From assembly GCF_024345185.1 (NCBI RefSeq), contig NZ_BROB01000010.1:35615-99614 (forward strand): 64,000 nt of DNA, given 5' to 3'. Source of the DNA: Levilactobacillus humaensis (lineage in GTDB: Bacteria; Bacillota; Bacilli; Lactobacillales; Lactobacillaceae). The translations under genes were made by a program, and so were the position numbers. Shown here one piece after another: positions 37,318-48,028 of this stretch (the stretch's first letter is position 1; each line of letters starts with the position of its first letter). The notes under the pieces were generated by a model, which worked only from the letters and a program-made list of their open reading frames with translations, made no database searches and had not been told where the DNA came from.

Positions 37318-37383
37318 ATTTGTTACCTCCACTGTACCTAAAAATGTGGGTCGGTGCCACTATTTACCGTCTATTTGCGTACA

Positions 37384-37409
37384 AAAAAACTCGAGAACAC
37401 CGTCTCGAG
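37384..37409 (-). terminator. Terminator of the ispE-UDG pair
   Basis: CTCGAGA pairs with TCTCGAG, with seven T after it on the minus strand. Confidence 0.88.
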
Positions 37410-37418
37410 TTCGTTAAG

Positions 37419-38006
37419 TCAATTTAAATGGATCAGACGCCCCACGCGTTGTTGTAGTTCTGGCACCACGTCTGTCTCAAACCAAGGATGCTGATGAAGC
37501 CAGCCCAAGTTGAGCGGTGACGGGTGAACTAGCGGAAAGTATGCCGGCAGGTAATCCCTGAAGGCAGCTACCGTCGCCGTCAAATTCTTCTGACGCTGAG
37601 GCAGATAGGCCTTCTGTGCGTACTGGCCAATCAACAGGGTTAGTTGAATCTTGGGCATCAGCTCTAACAAGGGCGCATGCCACTTTTCCGCAAAGCCCTT
37701 GCGTGGGGGTAGATCACCACCATGTGCGTGCTTACCCGGATAATAAAAATCCAAAGGCAACACCGCAATCTTACCGGAATGGTAGAACTCATTCTTCGTG
37801 ACGCCCATCCAATCTCGCAACCGATTGCCACTGGCATCATCCCAAAACGTCATCGACGCCTGGGCCTGCCGACTGGGCGCCTGGCTGACCAATAAGATTG
37901 TCGCATTGGGCTCCACGCGATATAAGGGCAACAGACCCTGTTGCGTCAATTCTGCGTTCTGTGGATCCTGTTGGATCGCGTTAAAAAGCTCCTCCGCTCT
38001 GCTCAT
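37419..38006 (-). CDS. Uracil-DNA glycosylase superfamily protein
   Basis: 195 residues. UDG fold features: ILLVSQAPSRQAQASMTFWDDASGNRLRDW, the substrate-binding part, and the motif HPSPLNLGW near the C-terminus. It resembles the short UdgX/TDG-like branch seen in lactobacilli, not classic Ung. A role in base excision repair is likely but not proved. It starts 15 bases after ispE and should be co-transcribed. Confidence 0.8.
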   Translation of the reverse strand: MSRAEELFNAIQQDPQNAELTQQGLLPLYRVEPNATILLVSQAPSRQAQASMTFWDDASGNRLRDWMGVTKNEFYHSGKIAVLPLDFYYPGKHAHGGDLPPRKGFAEKWHAPLLELMPKIQLTLLIGQYAQKAYLPQRQKNLTATVAAFRDYLPAYFPLVHPSPLNLGWLHQHPWFETDVVPELQQRVGRLIHLN

Positions 38007-38021
38007 TAACCACTTACCCCC

Positions 38022-38876
38022 TTATGGTAACGGCCGGACTAAATAGACTTCTCGACAGAAGCCTTTCATTCCGTTAAAGACGCGCTGTGCTCGGGACTGC
38101 TTACTACAAAGTCCAAACACGGTGGGACCAGTCCCACTCATTTGTGCCACGTCGGCCCCGAACTTCATCATCTGTTGCTTCAACTGCGTAATTTCGGGAT
38201 AGCGATGGGCCGTCAACGGTTCCAAGACGTTACCCATCACCGCACACATGGCGTCAATGTCCTGATCACGAATCCCACGTAAGAGGCCGTCAATGTCGGG
38301 ATGTTCCAAATTATCGTAACGAATCTGTTGCAGAATGCTGGGTGTCGACACGCTCACCTTGGGCTTGGCCAAAACCACCCAAGCCGCTGGTAACTTTGAG
38401 AGTGGCGTGATGCGCTCCCCGCGCCCACGAACATGTGCCGTCCGGCCATAAACACAGTACGGCACATCAGAATCAATTTCGAGTCCCAGCTTAGCCAGCT
38501 CTTGCCAGGAAAGTCCGAGGTCCCAGAGTTGGTTCAGTCCGCGCAAGACGGCGGCGGCATCCGAAGAGCCCCCACCGAGGCCAGCCGCCACGGGAATATT
38601 TTTTTTAATGCGAATATTGACCCCCTCATCGATATGAAAGCGAGTCTGTAGTAAGTGTGCGGCCTGGTATGCCAGGTTCCGCTGATCGTTAGGGAGGAAG
38701 CCGCTATCCGAGGCCACCCGAATTCGTTTATGCTTGGTTAGCGTTTGAATCTCTACGTAGTCCGCCAAGTCCACGGAAGTCATGACCATGTTCCACTCTT
38801 CCGCACCATCCTGATGATGATAGGGCGTATCGAGCCCGAGGTTAATCTTGGCAGGCGCCTTTTCAATCAGTTGCAT
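38022..38876 (-). CDS. ispE: 4-diphosphocytidyl-2-C-methyl-D-erythritol kinase
   Basis: 284 residues, GHMP kinase. N-terminal EKAPAKINLGLDTPYHHQDG, ATP-binding PVAAGLGGGSSDAAAVLRGL, C-terminal QMSGTGPTVFGLC. IspE belongs to the MEP isoprenoid pathway. The window also has a class II HMG-CoA reductase (46746), usually a mevalonate enzyme, and many lactobacilli keep ispE without the rest of the MEP pathway. Conserved neighbour order veg-ispE-purR in Firmicutes. Confidence 0.95.
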   Translation of the reverse strand: MQLIEKAPAKINLGLDTPYHHQDGAEEWNMVMTSVDLADYVEIQTLTKHKRIRVASDSGFLPNDQRNLAYQAAHLLQTRFHIDEGVNIRIKKNIPVAAGLGGGSSDAAAVLRGLNQLWDLGLSWQELAKLGLEIDSDVPYCVYGRTAHVRGRGERITPLSKLPAAWVVLAKPKVSVSTPSILQQIRYDNLEHPDIDGLLRGIRDQDIDAMCAVMGNVLEPLTAHRYPEITQLKQQMMKFGADVAQMSGTGPTVFGLCSKQSRAQRVFNGMKGFCREVYLVRPLP

Positions 38877-38954
38877 GAGCTCACCTTAATTCCAGATAGA
38901 CCGAGTCTACCGTTCTCGTGAATATAATTAAGCCCATTATACTATGGTTTTAGG

Positions 38955-38979
38955 CAAAATAAAAAGGCCTGACCGGCCC
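38955..38979 (-). terminator. Terminator of veg
   Basis: GGCC-GGTCA-GGCC hairpin followed by TTTTTATTTT on the minus strand. Confidence 0.7.
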
Positions 38980-38985
38980 AATTAT

Positions 38986-39222
38986 TTATTCATCGAAATC
39001 GACTTCGATGTTTTTGGTTAAAATATCGGTATAGCTGTACGAAACCCGCTTGAACGAATTTTCATCCTGGTCTAAATCCACAACGAAAACAGCCGGATAG
39101 GTTTCCCGAAGAATGCCATGCCGTTCTGTCGTCTTCTTACGCCCAGCCTGAGCAATCACCATTAACTTGTCGCCAATGCGATCGTCCAGTTTGTTCTTAA
39201 TGTTCGCTAAACTTGTTGGCAT
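38986..39222 (-). CDS. veg: Veg protein
   Basis: 78 residues starting MPTSLANIKNKLDDRIGDKLMVIAQ with GAGGTGAAGGG upstream of ATG 39222. C-terminal SFKRVSYSYTDILTKNIEVDFDE. A small conserved Firmicutes protein that in B. subtilis stimulates biofilm genes. It lies between rsmA and ispE as in B. subtilis. Confidence 0.93.
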   Translation of the reverse strand: MPTSLANIKNKLDDRIGDKLMVIAQAGRKKTTERHGILRETYPAVFVVDLDQDENSFKRVSYSYTDILTKNIEVDFDE

Positions 39223-39321
39223 GCCCTTCACCTCTGTGAAACAATTATAGCATGGTTTCACAGAAATTGCAAATTATACCACAACCTACTTTAAACCGCA
39301 AGAATCCACAATTGAAAAGGG

Positions 39322-40212
39322 TTACATAAGTCCTTCATTGTGAAAAGCGTTGGTTAATTCGATAAAGTTTATCAGGGTTAACCGTTCTGGCCGTAGTTGC
39401 CGAGAGACACCGACCGTTTCCAGAACGGATTCCAGGCGTTCACGCACCTCGGGTTGCTTACCAAATAAGCCTTGTAAATTGTTCCACAGCGTCTTCCGGC
39501 GGTGAATAAAGCAGCCCTTAACAAATTTGAATAAGGCTTCTTCTTCGTACGGTTTAACTGGCAGTGGCTCTCTGGGTGTCAGCCGAATAATCGCGGAATC
39601 CACGTTAGGTTGTGGAATGAACGCCGTGCGCGGCACCTCAAAGGCTACGGCCACGTGGGCCTTGTACTGCATCACCACGGAAAGGGACCCGTAGGCCTTG
39701 GTTCCGGGTTCGGCCACCAAGCGATCGGCAACTTCCTTTTGCATCATAACCACGATCTCATCGAAGGCCACCCCACTCTGGAGGACCCCCATCAGGATTG
39801 GCGTCGTAATGTAATAAGGCAGGTTAGCCACTAGCTTGACGGGATGACCCGGTTCAAACTCCTCGTGAATAACTTCGGCGAGGTTCGCCTTTAAGATATC
39901 TTGATTGATGATCTTGATGTTATCGTAATCTGCCAACGTTTCGTCTAAGACTGGTAGGAGGTTTTCATCAATTTCGAAGGCCACGACCTTACGTGCGCCC
40001 TTGGCAATCTGTTCGGTCAAAGCCCCAATCCCAGGGCCAATTTCAATGACGTTATCGTCTTCCGTGACCTCGGCGGCATTGACAATGTTCCGCAGGATGT
40101 TCAGGTCGGACAGGAAATTCTGACCCAGGCTCTTCTTGGCCACTAACCGATAACGGGTCAGGATGGCTTTTGTTCTAGCTGGTGATCCAATCTCTGGCGC
40201 ACTATTGTTCAT
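39322..40212 (-). CDS. rsmA: 16S rRNA dimethyladenosine transferase
   Basis: Dimethylates the two adjacent adenines near the 3' end of 16S rRNA. 296 residues. ATG 40212 (MNNSAPEIG) is chosen because GGGAG is 7 bases upstream; a frame extends 54 residues further up but lies inside rnmV. SAM motif VIEIGPGIGALT, catalytic NLPYYITTPI, LGQNFLSD at the N-terminus. It overlaps the rnmV end by 11 bases. Confidence 0.97.
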   Translation of the reverse strand: MNNSAPEIGSPARTKAILTRYRLVAKKSLGQNFLSDLNILRNIVNAAEVTEDDNVIEIGPGIGALTEQIAKGARKVVAFEIDENLLPVLDETLADYDNIKIINQDILKANLAEVIHEEFEPGHPVKLVANLPYYITTPILMGVLQSGVAFDEIVVMMQKEVADRLVAEPGTKAYGSLSVVMQYKAHVAVAFEVPRTAFIPQPNVDSAIIRLTPREPLPVKPYEEEALFKFVKGCFIHRRKTLWNNLQGLFGKQPEVRERLESVLETVGVSRQLRPERLTLINFIELTNAFHNEGLM

Positions 40213-40774
40213 GGGCGTTCTCCCTTTCTCGAATCTGTTTGACGGCTGCCGCAAAGTCTGCGGGCTGGATGCTAAACATCCGGAGCCGTTTTTCAAGTTG
40301 TTTGCCGTTGACGTACCCAATCTGGAGAAGTTCCCCCAGTTGCTCACGGCGGGCCTTAGACCCGGCCCCACCAATGAGTCCGGCGGTCATCAAATCTTCA
40401 TGCGTGATGAGGGTAGGTGCCGCATCGGTTTCGGTGTAGACGTGGTCTAACGCCGCACGAATGGCCTCAGGACTGGCGTGTTCCACCCCCAGCGAACCTC
40501 CGGCCTTATCCGGTCGGCCGGCCGCCTTCGGTAAGAAGGCATGCTTGGCGTTGGGCACGGCTTCGGCCACAATCTTACGGATCTTTTCACCGGAAAAGTC
40601 AGGATCGGTAAAAATGATGACCCCCCGTTGATCGGCAAGCTTAGCAATCAGTGCCAAGGTGTCCTCATCGATCGCGGACCCTCGCGTTTCAATGGTATCC
40701 GCGTTGACTGCGCGATTAATTTGTTTCGTATCGTCCTTGCCTTCGACGACCAGGACTTCTTTAATCTTTTTCAT
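40202..40774 (-). CDS. rnmV: Ribonuclease M5
   Basis: Matures 5S rRNA from its precursor. 190 residues from MKKIKEVLVVEGKDDTKQI, the Toprim start with catalytic Glu. Further Toprim acidic motif IIFTDPDFSGEKIRK, then KAGGSLGVEHASPEAI. ATG 40774 overlaps the tatD end by 14 bases; the GAGGAG site is 13 bases off, so coupled translation is likely. A longer upstream frame is inside tatD. Confidence 0.95.
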   Translation of the reverse strand: MKKIKEVLVVEGKDDTKQINRAVNADTIETRGSAIDEDTLALIAKLADQRGVIIFTDPDFSGEKIRKIVAEAVPNAKHAFLPKAAGRPDKAGGSLGVEHASPEAIRAALDHVYTETDAAPTLITHEDLMTAGLIGGAGSKARREQLGELLQIGYVNGKQLEKRLRMFSIQPADFAAAVKQIRERENAHEQ

Positions 40775-41540
40775 TAATGTGATAAAACTCCTCTGCGTTG
40801 TGGTAAGTAGCGGCCGCAATTTCTTCCGGCGTCGTCTCACGTTCCTTGGCCACGGCTTCCACTGTATAACGGGTGAAACCGGGCTCGTTCTGTTCGCCAC
40901 GATGTGGTTCCGGCGTCAGGTAGGGCGCATCCGTCTCGACCATCATCACGTCTAGTGGCGTGGCCCGAACCGAATCGTGAACCTCGTGAGCGTTCTTAAA
41001 GCTGGCCACCCCGGAGTAAGAGATGTGCATCCCCAGATCCAGGAACTTCTTCAGCCATTCGGGATCGCCATTGAAACTGTGCATGACGCCCCCGATGTCG
41101 CGGATATCGGCTTCCTTAATGATACGATAGGTATCTTCAAAGGCATCCCGGTTGTGGACCACGATCGGCTTGCCAATTTCCTTAGCGATCGCAATCTGCC
41201 GCGCAAATACCTTGCGCTGAACATCCTGAGGTGACGTATCCCAGTGGTAGTCTAACCCAATTTCGCCAAGCGCCACGACACGGTCATCGGTCAGCTGTTC
41301 TTCTAACAGTTTTTCCTTGGCCGCATCATAATGCTTGGAATCCTCGGGATGCCAGCCCACCGCCGCGTACAGTTGGGGATATTGGTGTGCCAACTTAATC
41401 GCATCGGCATTCAACTGGGTGTTGGAGCCGATGTTGGTCATCTTGACGACGCCCAGGTCCGCCGCTTGTTTCAGGTAGCGTGGAACCTCCTGAATGAATT
41501 CCTCACTGTTTAAATGGGTATGTGAATCAAAGATTTTCAT
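40761..41540 (-). CDS. TatD-family metal-dependent hydrolase
   Basis: 259 residues. Metal ligands in FDSHTHLNSEEF, GEIGLDYHWD, PIVVHNRDAFEDT, GVMHSFNGD and VETDAPYLTPEPHRG. Two ATGs stand together; the second (41540) has better spacing from GGAGG. TatD proteins are DNases or D-tyrosyl-tRNA-type hydrolases. First gene of tatD-rnmV-rsmA, the standard Firmicutes order after metG. Confidence 0.93.
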   Translation of the reverse strand: MKIFDSHTHLNSEEFIQEVPRYLKQAADLGVVKMTNIGSNTQLNADAIKLAHQYPQLYAAVGWHPEDSKHYDAAKEKLLEEQLTDDRVVALGEIGLDYHWDTSPQDVQRKVFARQIAIAKEIGKPIVVHNRDAFEDTYRIIKEADIRDIGGVMHSFNGDPEWLKKFLDLGMHISYSGVASFKNAHEVHDSVRATPLDVMMVETDAPYLTPEPHRGEQNEPGFTRYTVEAVAKERETTPEEIAAATYHNAEEFYHINEKD

Positions 41541-41581
41541 CATGATCCTCCTAAGTGTGTGGCCCGATTAACGCTAAAATT

Positions 41582-41625
41582 GAAAACGTGGGTCGGCGTC
41601 TCATCGACCCCCCGCCCACGTTTTT
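41582..41625 (-). terminator. Terminator after metG
   Basis: AAAACGTGGG pairs with CCCACGTTTTT around a 23-base loop. Confidence 0.8.
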
Positions 41626-41641
41626 CATGTTTTTACTAACT

Positions 41642-43690
<2,049 letters not shown>

Positions 43691-43745
43691 TCACTCTAAA
43701 TTAGTCCGTAATTTTGGGGTTAAATTTTAGTGTAAATTCTAATTA

Positions 43746-43754
43746 AGTATAGCA
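43746..43754 (-). promoter_or_regulatory. Candidate extended -10 for metG
   Basis: TGCTATACT on the minus strand directly after the upstream terminator, about 75 bases before metG. No good -35. Confidence 0.4.
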
Positions 43755-43756
43755 TA

Positions 43757-43790
43757 AACCCCGGTTCAGCCATAGCGCTTACCGGGGTTT
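43757..43790 (-). terminator. Terminator of the trpS operon
   Basis: AACCCCGGT pairs with ACCGGGGTT; it ends the seven-gene run from trpS to the DUF72 gene. Confidence 0.8.
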
Positions 43791-43843
43791 TAAGGTCTAA
43801 ATTTAACTGAAGCCGCTCACTTTTAGTGATGATTCCCAGACAC

Positions 43844-44692
43844 CTAGAAGAGGTCCAGCTGCTGTGGGGCCAAATTGTCCCAGTGCAGGCCTAAGATCTC
43901 CTGCAAACGCTGGGCATTGGGGGCCGCATCTTTGCCGGAATTGTTATTGAAGATGACACAGACATTCTGGGCCTGCGTCGCCACCTGTTTCACCAGTGCA
44001 GCCACTTCTTGGAGTTCAGCCTCACTGTACCGATAGAGGGTTCGGGTCTTGCGCCAGTTAGCACCCTGATTGAACCAGCCCTCTTTGTTGCGACCGTGAA
44101 GGCGAATCACCGCCAACTCGGAAGTGGTCACCGTGGTCACCAACGGAATCCCGTTGTTTAAGTTATGTGGTTCGTCGGTGATGACGTTGGTCAGGTGTAA
44201 CGACTGTAAGTAGTCAGTGACATCCTTGGTCATCCCTGGCGTCTCGAACCAGCTAGGACTACGGAACTCCACCGCAACCGGCAACTGTTCCATTTGTACC
44301 CGCACGTCACGGAGGTACTGAATGTTGGCCGTCGTCCGATTGAAGTACGGCGGAAATTGAAAGAGCACCGTTTGGAGTTGTTGATGGGCCACCAGGGGCG
44401 CCACCGCACGCTTGAAGTCATCAAACGCGGTAACCCGTTCGGCCGTGGTGGCAGGTGTGGCCCGCTGGTCGTGTTGCGTCATGATCTGATTGGCCTTCAA
44501 GATGTACTGAAACCCCTCTGGAACCGCCGCCTGCCAGTTGGCTACGGTCGATTCGCGGGGAATCCCGTAGAACGGCGTATCCAATTCGACTATGGGAAAG
44601 TTCCCGGCATATTCACTGAGCGTGACGGGACGGTCTTCCCCACCAATCAGGGCGGGATGCTCTTTCCACGTGGTTAACCCAATCGAAATCAT
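43844..44692 (-). CDS. DUF72 (YecE-like) protein
   Basis: 282 residues, TIM-barrel-like. Typical pieces: IGLTTWKEHP, VELDTPFYGIPRESTVANWQAAVPEGFQYILKANQIMT, LFQFPPYFNRT, VAVEFRSPSWF, VIRLHGRN, CVIFNNNSGKDAAPNAQRL. Function unknown; the family is widespread. GAGGTGACAAA before ATG. Last gene of the trpS operon, 11 bases after the small membrane protein gene. Confidence 0.88.
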   Translation of the reverse strand: MISIGLTTWKEHPALIGGEDRPVTLSEYAGNFPIVELDTPFYGIPRESTVANWQAAVPEGFQYILKANQIMTQHDQRATPATTAERVTAFDDFKRAVAPLVAHQQLQTVLFQFPPYFNRTTANIQYLRDVRVQMEQLPVAVEFRSPSWFETPGMTKDVTDYLQSLHLTNVITDEPHNLNNGIPLVTTVTTSELAVIRLHGRNKEGWFNQGANWRKTRTLYRYSEAELQEVAALVKQVATQAQNVCVIFNNNSGKDAAPNAQRLQEILGLHWDNLAPQQLDLF

Positions 44693-44703
44693 TTTGTCAC
44701 CTC

Positions 44704-45030
44704 TTACTTAAAACGTTCAAACTGCTTGATGAGCTCGGCTTCCGGGGTCGTCAATCGCCCACTCAATTGACTAATTAGCCGTTTACCAGCTAGGCGATCG
44801 TTATATCGAATCCCGGTCACACTGAGATCGATCAGGGCAAATAACACAGCCACCAGTGCGGCTTGGCGGCGCGCAAAGGTTACCGTGAGCAGGGTCACCA
44901 GCTGCCCACCGAAGGCCAGCTGAATGATGCTGTAAATCAGTAAGGTATCCGGAATCAACTGTAAAAAGTTTAGCCAGCGGAGACGCCTCACGAGTCGCCT
45001 CAGTTGGATGATGACTGCTTGATGGCTCAT
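44704..45030 (-). CDS. Small membrane protein of unknown function
   Basis: 108 residues. Basic N-terminus (LRRLVRRLRW), two hydrophobic stretches (about 20-45 and 50-70) and a soluble C-terminal tail. GAGGGTGAAATT precedes ATG. It lies 11 bases from each neighbour, so it is a real operon member, but I do not recognise the family. Confidence 0.7.
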   Translation of the reverse strand: MSHQAVIIQLRRLVRRLRWLNFLQLIPDTLLIYSIIQLAFGGQLVTLLTVTFARRQAALVAVLFALIDLSVTGIRYNDRLAGKRLISQLSGRLTTPEAELIKQFERFK

Positions 45031-45041
45031 AATTTCACCCT

Positions 45042-45740
45042 CTAGACCTTGAGCTCACTGAAAAACTCAGTTGCATCGGCTTGAACCATATCATAGTCAA
45101 AGCCAAGGTTTAATTGTTCCTGATTGACCACGACCACATCGGCCTGGTTGTTACGGTAATCCAGTAGCCCGGCAAACGGGTAAACCCGCATGGAGGTCCC
45201 GACAATGACCACCAGATCCGCTTGTTCCATGGCGCCCACCGCCAGCTGAACGTTCAACTGGTTGAGGCCCTCATCGTAGAGCACCACGTCCGGCCGTAAC
45301 CAGCCGCCATCCGCCTCATGATAGGGCGACTTCAGGTAGTCATGCCAATCCACATGTTCCCCACAGATTTGGCAATAGACATTGTACAGGTTCCCGTGGA
45401 ACTCTACCAGGTCCTTGGTATCCGCCACCCGGTAAAGATTATCGATGTTTTGGGTGATAACCGTCGCGCGATCCTGCTGGGTCAGCGCGGCTTGCTTGGT
45501 ATGAATGACATTGGGTTGCGCATCTGGATAGTACAGGTTCTGCTTGACGTAATCATAGAAAACTTCCGGTTCCTGAACCAAACAGGTGTGACTCAGATAA
45601 TATTCCGCATTGCGATGCCCGGTATACAACCCATTCTTGGATCGATAATCCGGGATACCCGACGGCGTCGAAACGCCTGCCCCGGTTAAGAACACAATGT
45701 GCTGAGCATGATCAAAGGCTGCTTGTAAGCGTGCTTCCAT
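45042..45740 (-). CDS. Sirtuin (SIR2) NAD-dependent protein deacylase, reduced zinc site
   Basis: 232 residues. NAD-binding motif FLTGAGVSTPSGIPDYRSKNGLYTG, catalytic part TQNIDNLYRVADTKDLVEFHGN with the active His, then RPDVVLYDEGLNQ, VVIVGTSMRVYPFA. The zinc module has only one Cys pair (YCQICGEH); the second pair is replaced by HEADGGW. ATG 45740 has GGA eight bases upstream. The target is unknown; protein deacylation linked to NAD is the family role. Confidence 0.88.
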   Translation of the reverse strand: MEARLQAAFDHAQHIVFLTGAGVSTPSGIPDYRSKNGLYTGHRNAEYYLSHTCLVQEPEVFYDYVKQNLYYPDAQPNVIHTKQAALTQQDRATVITQNIDNLYRVADTKDLVEFHGNLYNVYCQICGEHVDWHDYLKSPYHEADGGWLRPDVVLYDEGLNQLNVQLAVGAMEQADLVVIVGTSMRVYPFAGLLDYRNNQADVVVVNQEQLNLGFDYDMVQADATEFFSELKV

Positions 45741-45763
45741 CCCCATCATCCTTTCTTAAACGA

Positions 45764-46729
45764 CTAACGTAAAATATAAGGCATCTTCAATTCCTTGAAG
45801 AGATCTTCCACTGTCATGCTGTAAATTCGCGTGAAGTAATCTGGCGTATCTTCCTTAGGTGCCGGTGAAGGCAACACAAAGGCATTCTGTTCGTCAGACC
45901 GGTTAAAGCCGACGTAGCCCCGCCGTTGCGTGGTCTTCTCGTGCATATCCGAATGATAGAGTTCGAAGATTTGCTTGACGGACAGGCTCAGTTGCCGTTT
46001 GGACAGCACACTGGTCAGCGTGGTGAATTCGGTATTGTGTAAGGCTGGTAAATGCCAGGCTTCGAGCTGTTCATCGAAGGCCTTGAACAACTTAACCACG
46101 TTGCGCCGGAAGGTAAATGGCGAGTCGACTGGCTTGGCCATAATCACGGCATACAGGCTCTTGGCGGCCTTCAGACTAATTGGATAATCCTTGGTAAACT
46201 GGGCCATGACGGCTTCGTCATCTGGACCGAAGAAGACCAGGGCATCTAACAGCGTCAAAGCCCGGAGCGTCATCTCATCGTCGAGTGGCGTTGGTTCTGG
46301 CTTGATCGTGGCCTGGACCCCTTTCAGGTAAAGGTCCTTGATTTCAGGGGTAATTAACCCGTGCTTCTGTTGCTCCTTGACCACGACCACGTGGCTCACA
46401 ATGTCGTAGAGTTCAGTACCCATGATCATCAGTTGTTCATCCAACTTGGGTTGCCCCGTCGTCAGTGAGAAAAAGACCTGGGGGAAGCCGGACAGGATCA
46501 TTAGCAAATGTACCAATTCGTGGGACGCCGTGTAGTTTGGTGCCGTCAGATCCGCCACTTGAATGGCAATGTCCTTACCCATTTGCATCTGTTGGGCCTG
46601 GTCGTGACGCACGTAACCAGACTGCAGGCTACCGATGAATTGAACCTCAACCTTCCCTGGGTACAGGGCGTTGACTTGGTCTAAGAGGCTTTGAACGGCC
46701 TCATTTAATTTCACATCTTCTGCTTTCAT
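45764..46729 (-). CDS. Uncharacterised protein with HELVH zincin-like motif
   Basis: 321 residues, no signal peptide or membrane helix. Residues about 62-80 read APNYTASHELVHLLMILSG, an HExxH motif of zinc metallopeptidases. The rest is helix-rich and ends MTVEDLFKELKMPYILR. Similar lactobacillal proteins have been labelled IpaB/EvcA family, a name with no functional support. Conserved position between the sirtuin and mvaA genes. A cytoplasmic peptidase is a guess. Confidence 0.65.
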   Translation of the reverse strand: MKAEDVKLNEAVQSLLDQVNALYPGKVEVQFIGSLQSGYVRHDQAQQMQMGKDIAIQVADLTAPNYTASHELVHLLMILSGFPQVFFSLTTGQPKLDEQLMIMGTELYDIVSHVVVVKEQQKHGLITPEIKDLYLKGVQATIKPEPTPLDDEMTLRALTLLDALVFFGPDDEAVMAQFTKDYPISLKAAKSLYAVIMAKPVDSPFTFRRNVVKLFKAFDEQLEAWHLPALHNTEFTTLTSVLSKRQLSLSVKQIFELYHSDMHEKTTQRRGYVGFNRSDEQNAFVLPSPAPKEDTPDYFTRIYSMTVEDLFKELKMPYILR

Positions 46730-46745
46730 AATGTTTAGTTGTCAC

Positions 46746-48017
46746 CTATTTTCTTAGATTTTCTTGTCGAACAGCGGTTAGGGCCGCTTGGGCCTGGGCC
46801 ATTGTTGGCTGCTTAATGGCCTGCAACCGAGCCACCACTGCGGGTAGCTCGGTGTTCGTGGCACCAACAGACAGGGCGAGTGACTTTACCTGCAGGTGCA
46901 TGTGACCGCGTTGAATCCCTTCGGTCACCAGTGCCCGGAGCGCCGCGACATTCTGGGCCAAGCCTACCGCCGCCACGATACCCATGAGTTCGGTCGCCGT
47001 GGGTTGACCGGCCAACTGCTGGTTAATGGCGACCAGCGGAAAGACCCGTGTTGCGCCACCAACGACACCCAACGCCAGGGGAACCGTCAGCTCCCCATGA
47101 AGTTCGGTGCCCTGTTCACCCAGCCACCAGCGACTCAAGCCGCGGTACTGGCCACTCTGACCCGCAAAGGCGTGGACGCCACTCTCGACGGCGCGCCAAT
47201 CGTTTCCCGTGGCAATCACCACGGCATCAATCCCATTCATGATGCCCTTGTTATGGGTCACGGCTCGGTAAGGATCGACCTGCGCGTAGTCACTGGCCTC
47301 ACAAATTTTCTCGGCAACCGTCGCGCCATCAACCGTTTTGGTGGCCAACTGGGTCACCGGCACGGCCACTCTCGCCGTAACAAGACTGTGTGTGGCGTAG
47401 TTACTCAGGATACTCATTAACACGTCCACTTTCAAGTGGGCCTTAATATAGTCAGCGACCGCCTCACAGAGGGTGTTAACTAAGTTAGCCCCCATGGCTT
47501 CCCCGACATCGATAAAGACGTCCAGGGACACCCAGTGGGGTGGCAACCGTCGGACCCGGATACTCCGGGCTCCGCCACCGTGTTTCGTCACCAGTGACGG
47601 GTGGACGTCATTTGCGACATCCAAAATAGTCTGGCTCTTGGCCTTCAGCCAGGCCTCCAGACCGGTGCTGTCGGCGACGTGATTGAAGACAATTTGCCCC
47701 ATCACCTCGCGCCGGTCGACCGTGGTCACAATGCCCTCGCGACTAGCCAGGAGTCGACCCCCATTACTGGCGGCGGCAATCACCGAGGGTTCTTCCGTTA
47801 CCATGGGCACAACGACCTCATGGCCGTCGACCCTAAGATTGACCGCGACCCCTTCTGGCAACCCATAGGTCGTCAGATAATTCTCAATCAATTGATCGTC
47901 ACCGTTCTGACGGCGCGCCGCAATCGTTGCCAGCTGACTCACCGTAAGATGCGCCAGTTGGGCCAGCTGATCACGCCGGGCCCCATAAGGTAACCGATAA
48001 AATGGCAGTTGTGTCAT
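46746..48017 (-). CDS. mvaA: Hydroxymethylglutaryl-CoA reductase, class II
   Basis: Reduces HMG-CoA to mevalonate for isoprenoid synthesis. 423 residues, shorter than class I and without membrane helices. MVTEEPSVIAAASNGG carries the catalytic Glu; VDVLMSILSNYATHSLVTARV, NKGIMNGIDAVVIATGNDWRAVESG and LALGVVGG are family motifs. GGAGG is 7 bases before ATG. It lies 11 bases after ppx. Confidence 0.95.
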   Translation of the reverse strand: MTQLPFYRLPYGARRDQLAQLAHLTVSQLATIAARRQNGDDQLIENYLTTYGLPEGVAVNLRVDGHEVVVPMVTEEPSVIAAASNGGRLLASREGIVTTVDRREVMGQIVFNHVADSTGLEAWLKAKSQTILDVANDVHPSLVTKHGGGARSIRVRRLPPHWVSLDVFIDVGEAMGANLVNTLCEAVADYIKAHLKVDVLMSILSNYATHSLVTARVAVPVTQLATKTVDGATVAEKICEASDYAQVDPYRAVTHNKGIMNGIDAVVIATGNDWRAVESGVHAFAGQSGQYRGLSRWWLGEQGTELHGELTVPLALGVVGGATRVFPLVAINQQLAGQPTATELMGIVAAVGLAQNVAALRALVTEGIQRGHMHLQVKSLALSVGATNTELPAVVARLQAIKQPTMAQAQAALTAVRQENLRK

Positions 48018-48028
48018 CCACTGACCTC

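Noticed and set aside
40213..40374. N-terminal extension of rsmA and similar long upstream frames of rnmV, trpS and the hydrolase gene
   Set aside because: They lie in the preceding gene or before the ribosome binding site; internal starts match the family lengths.
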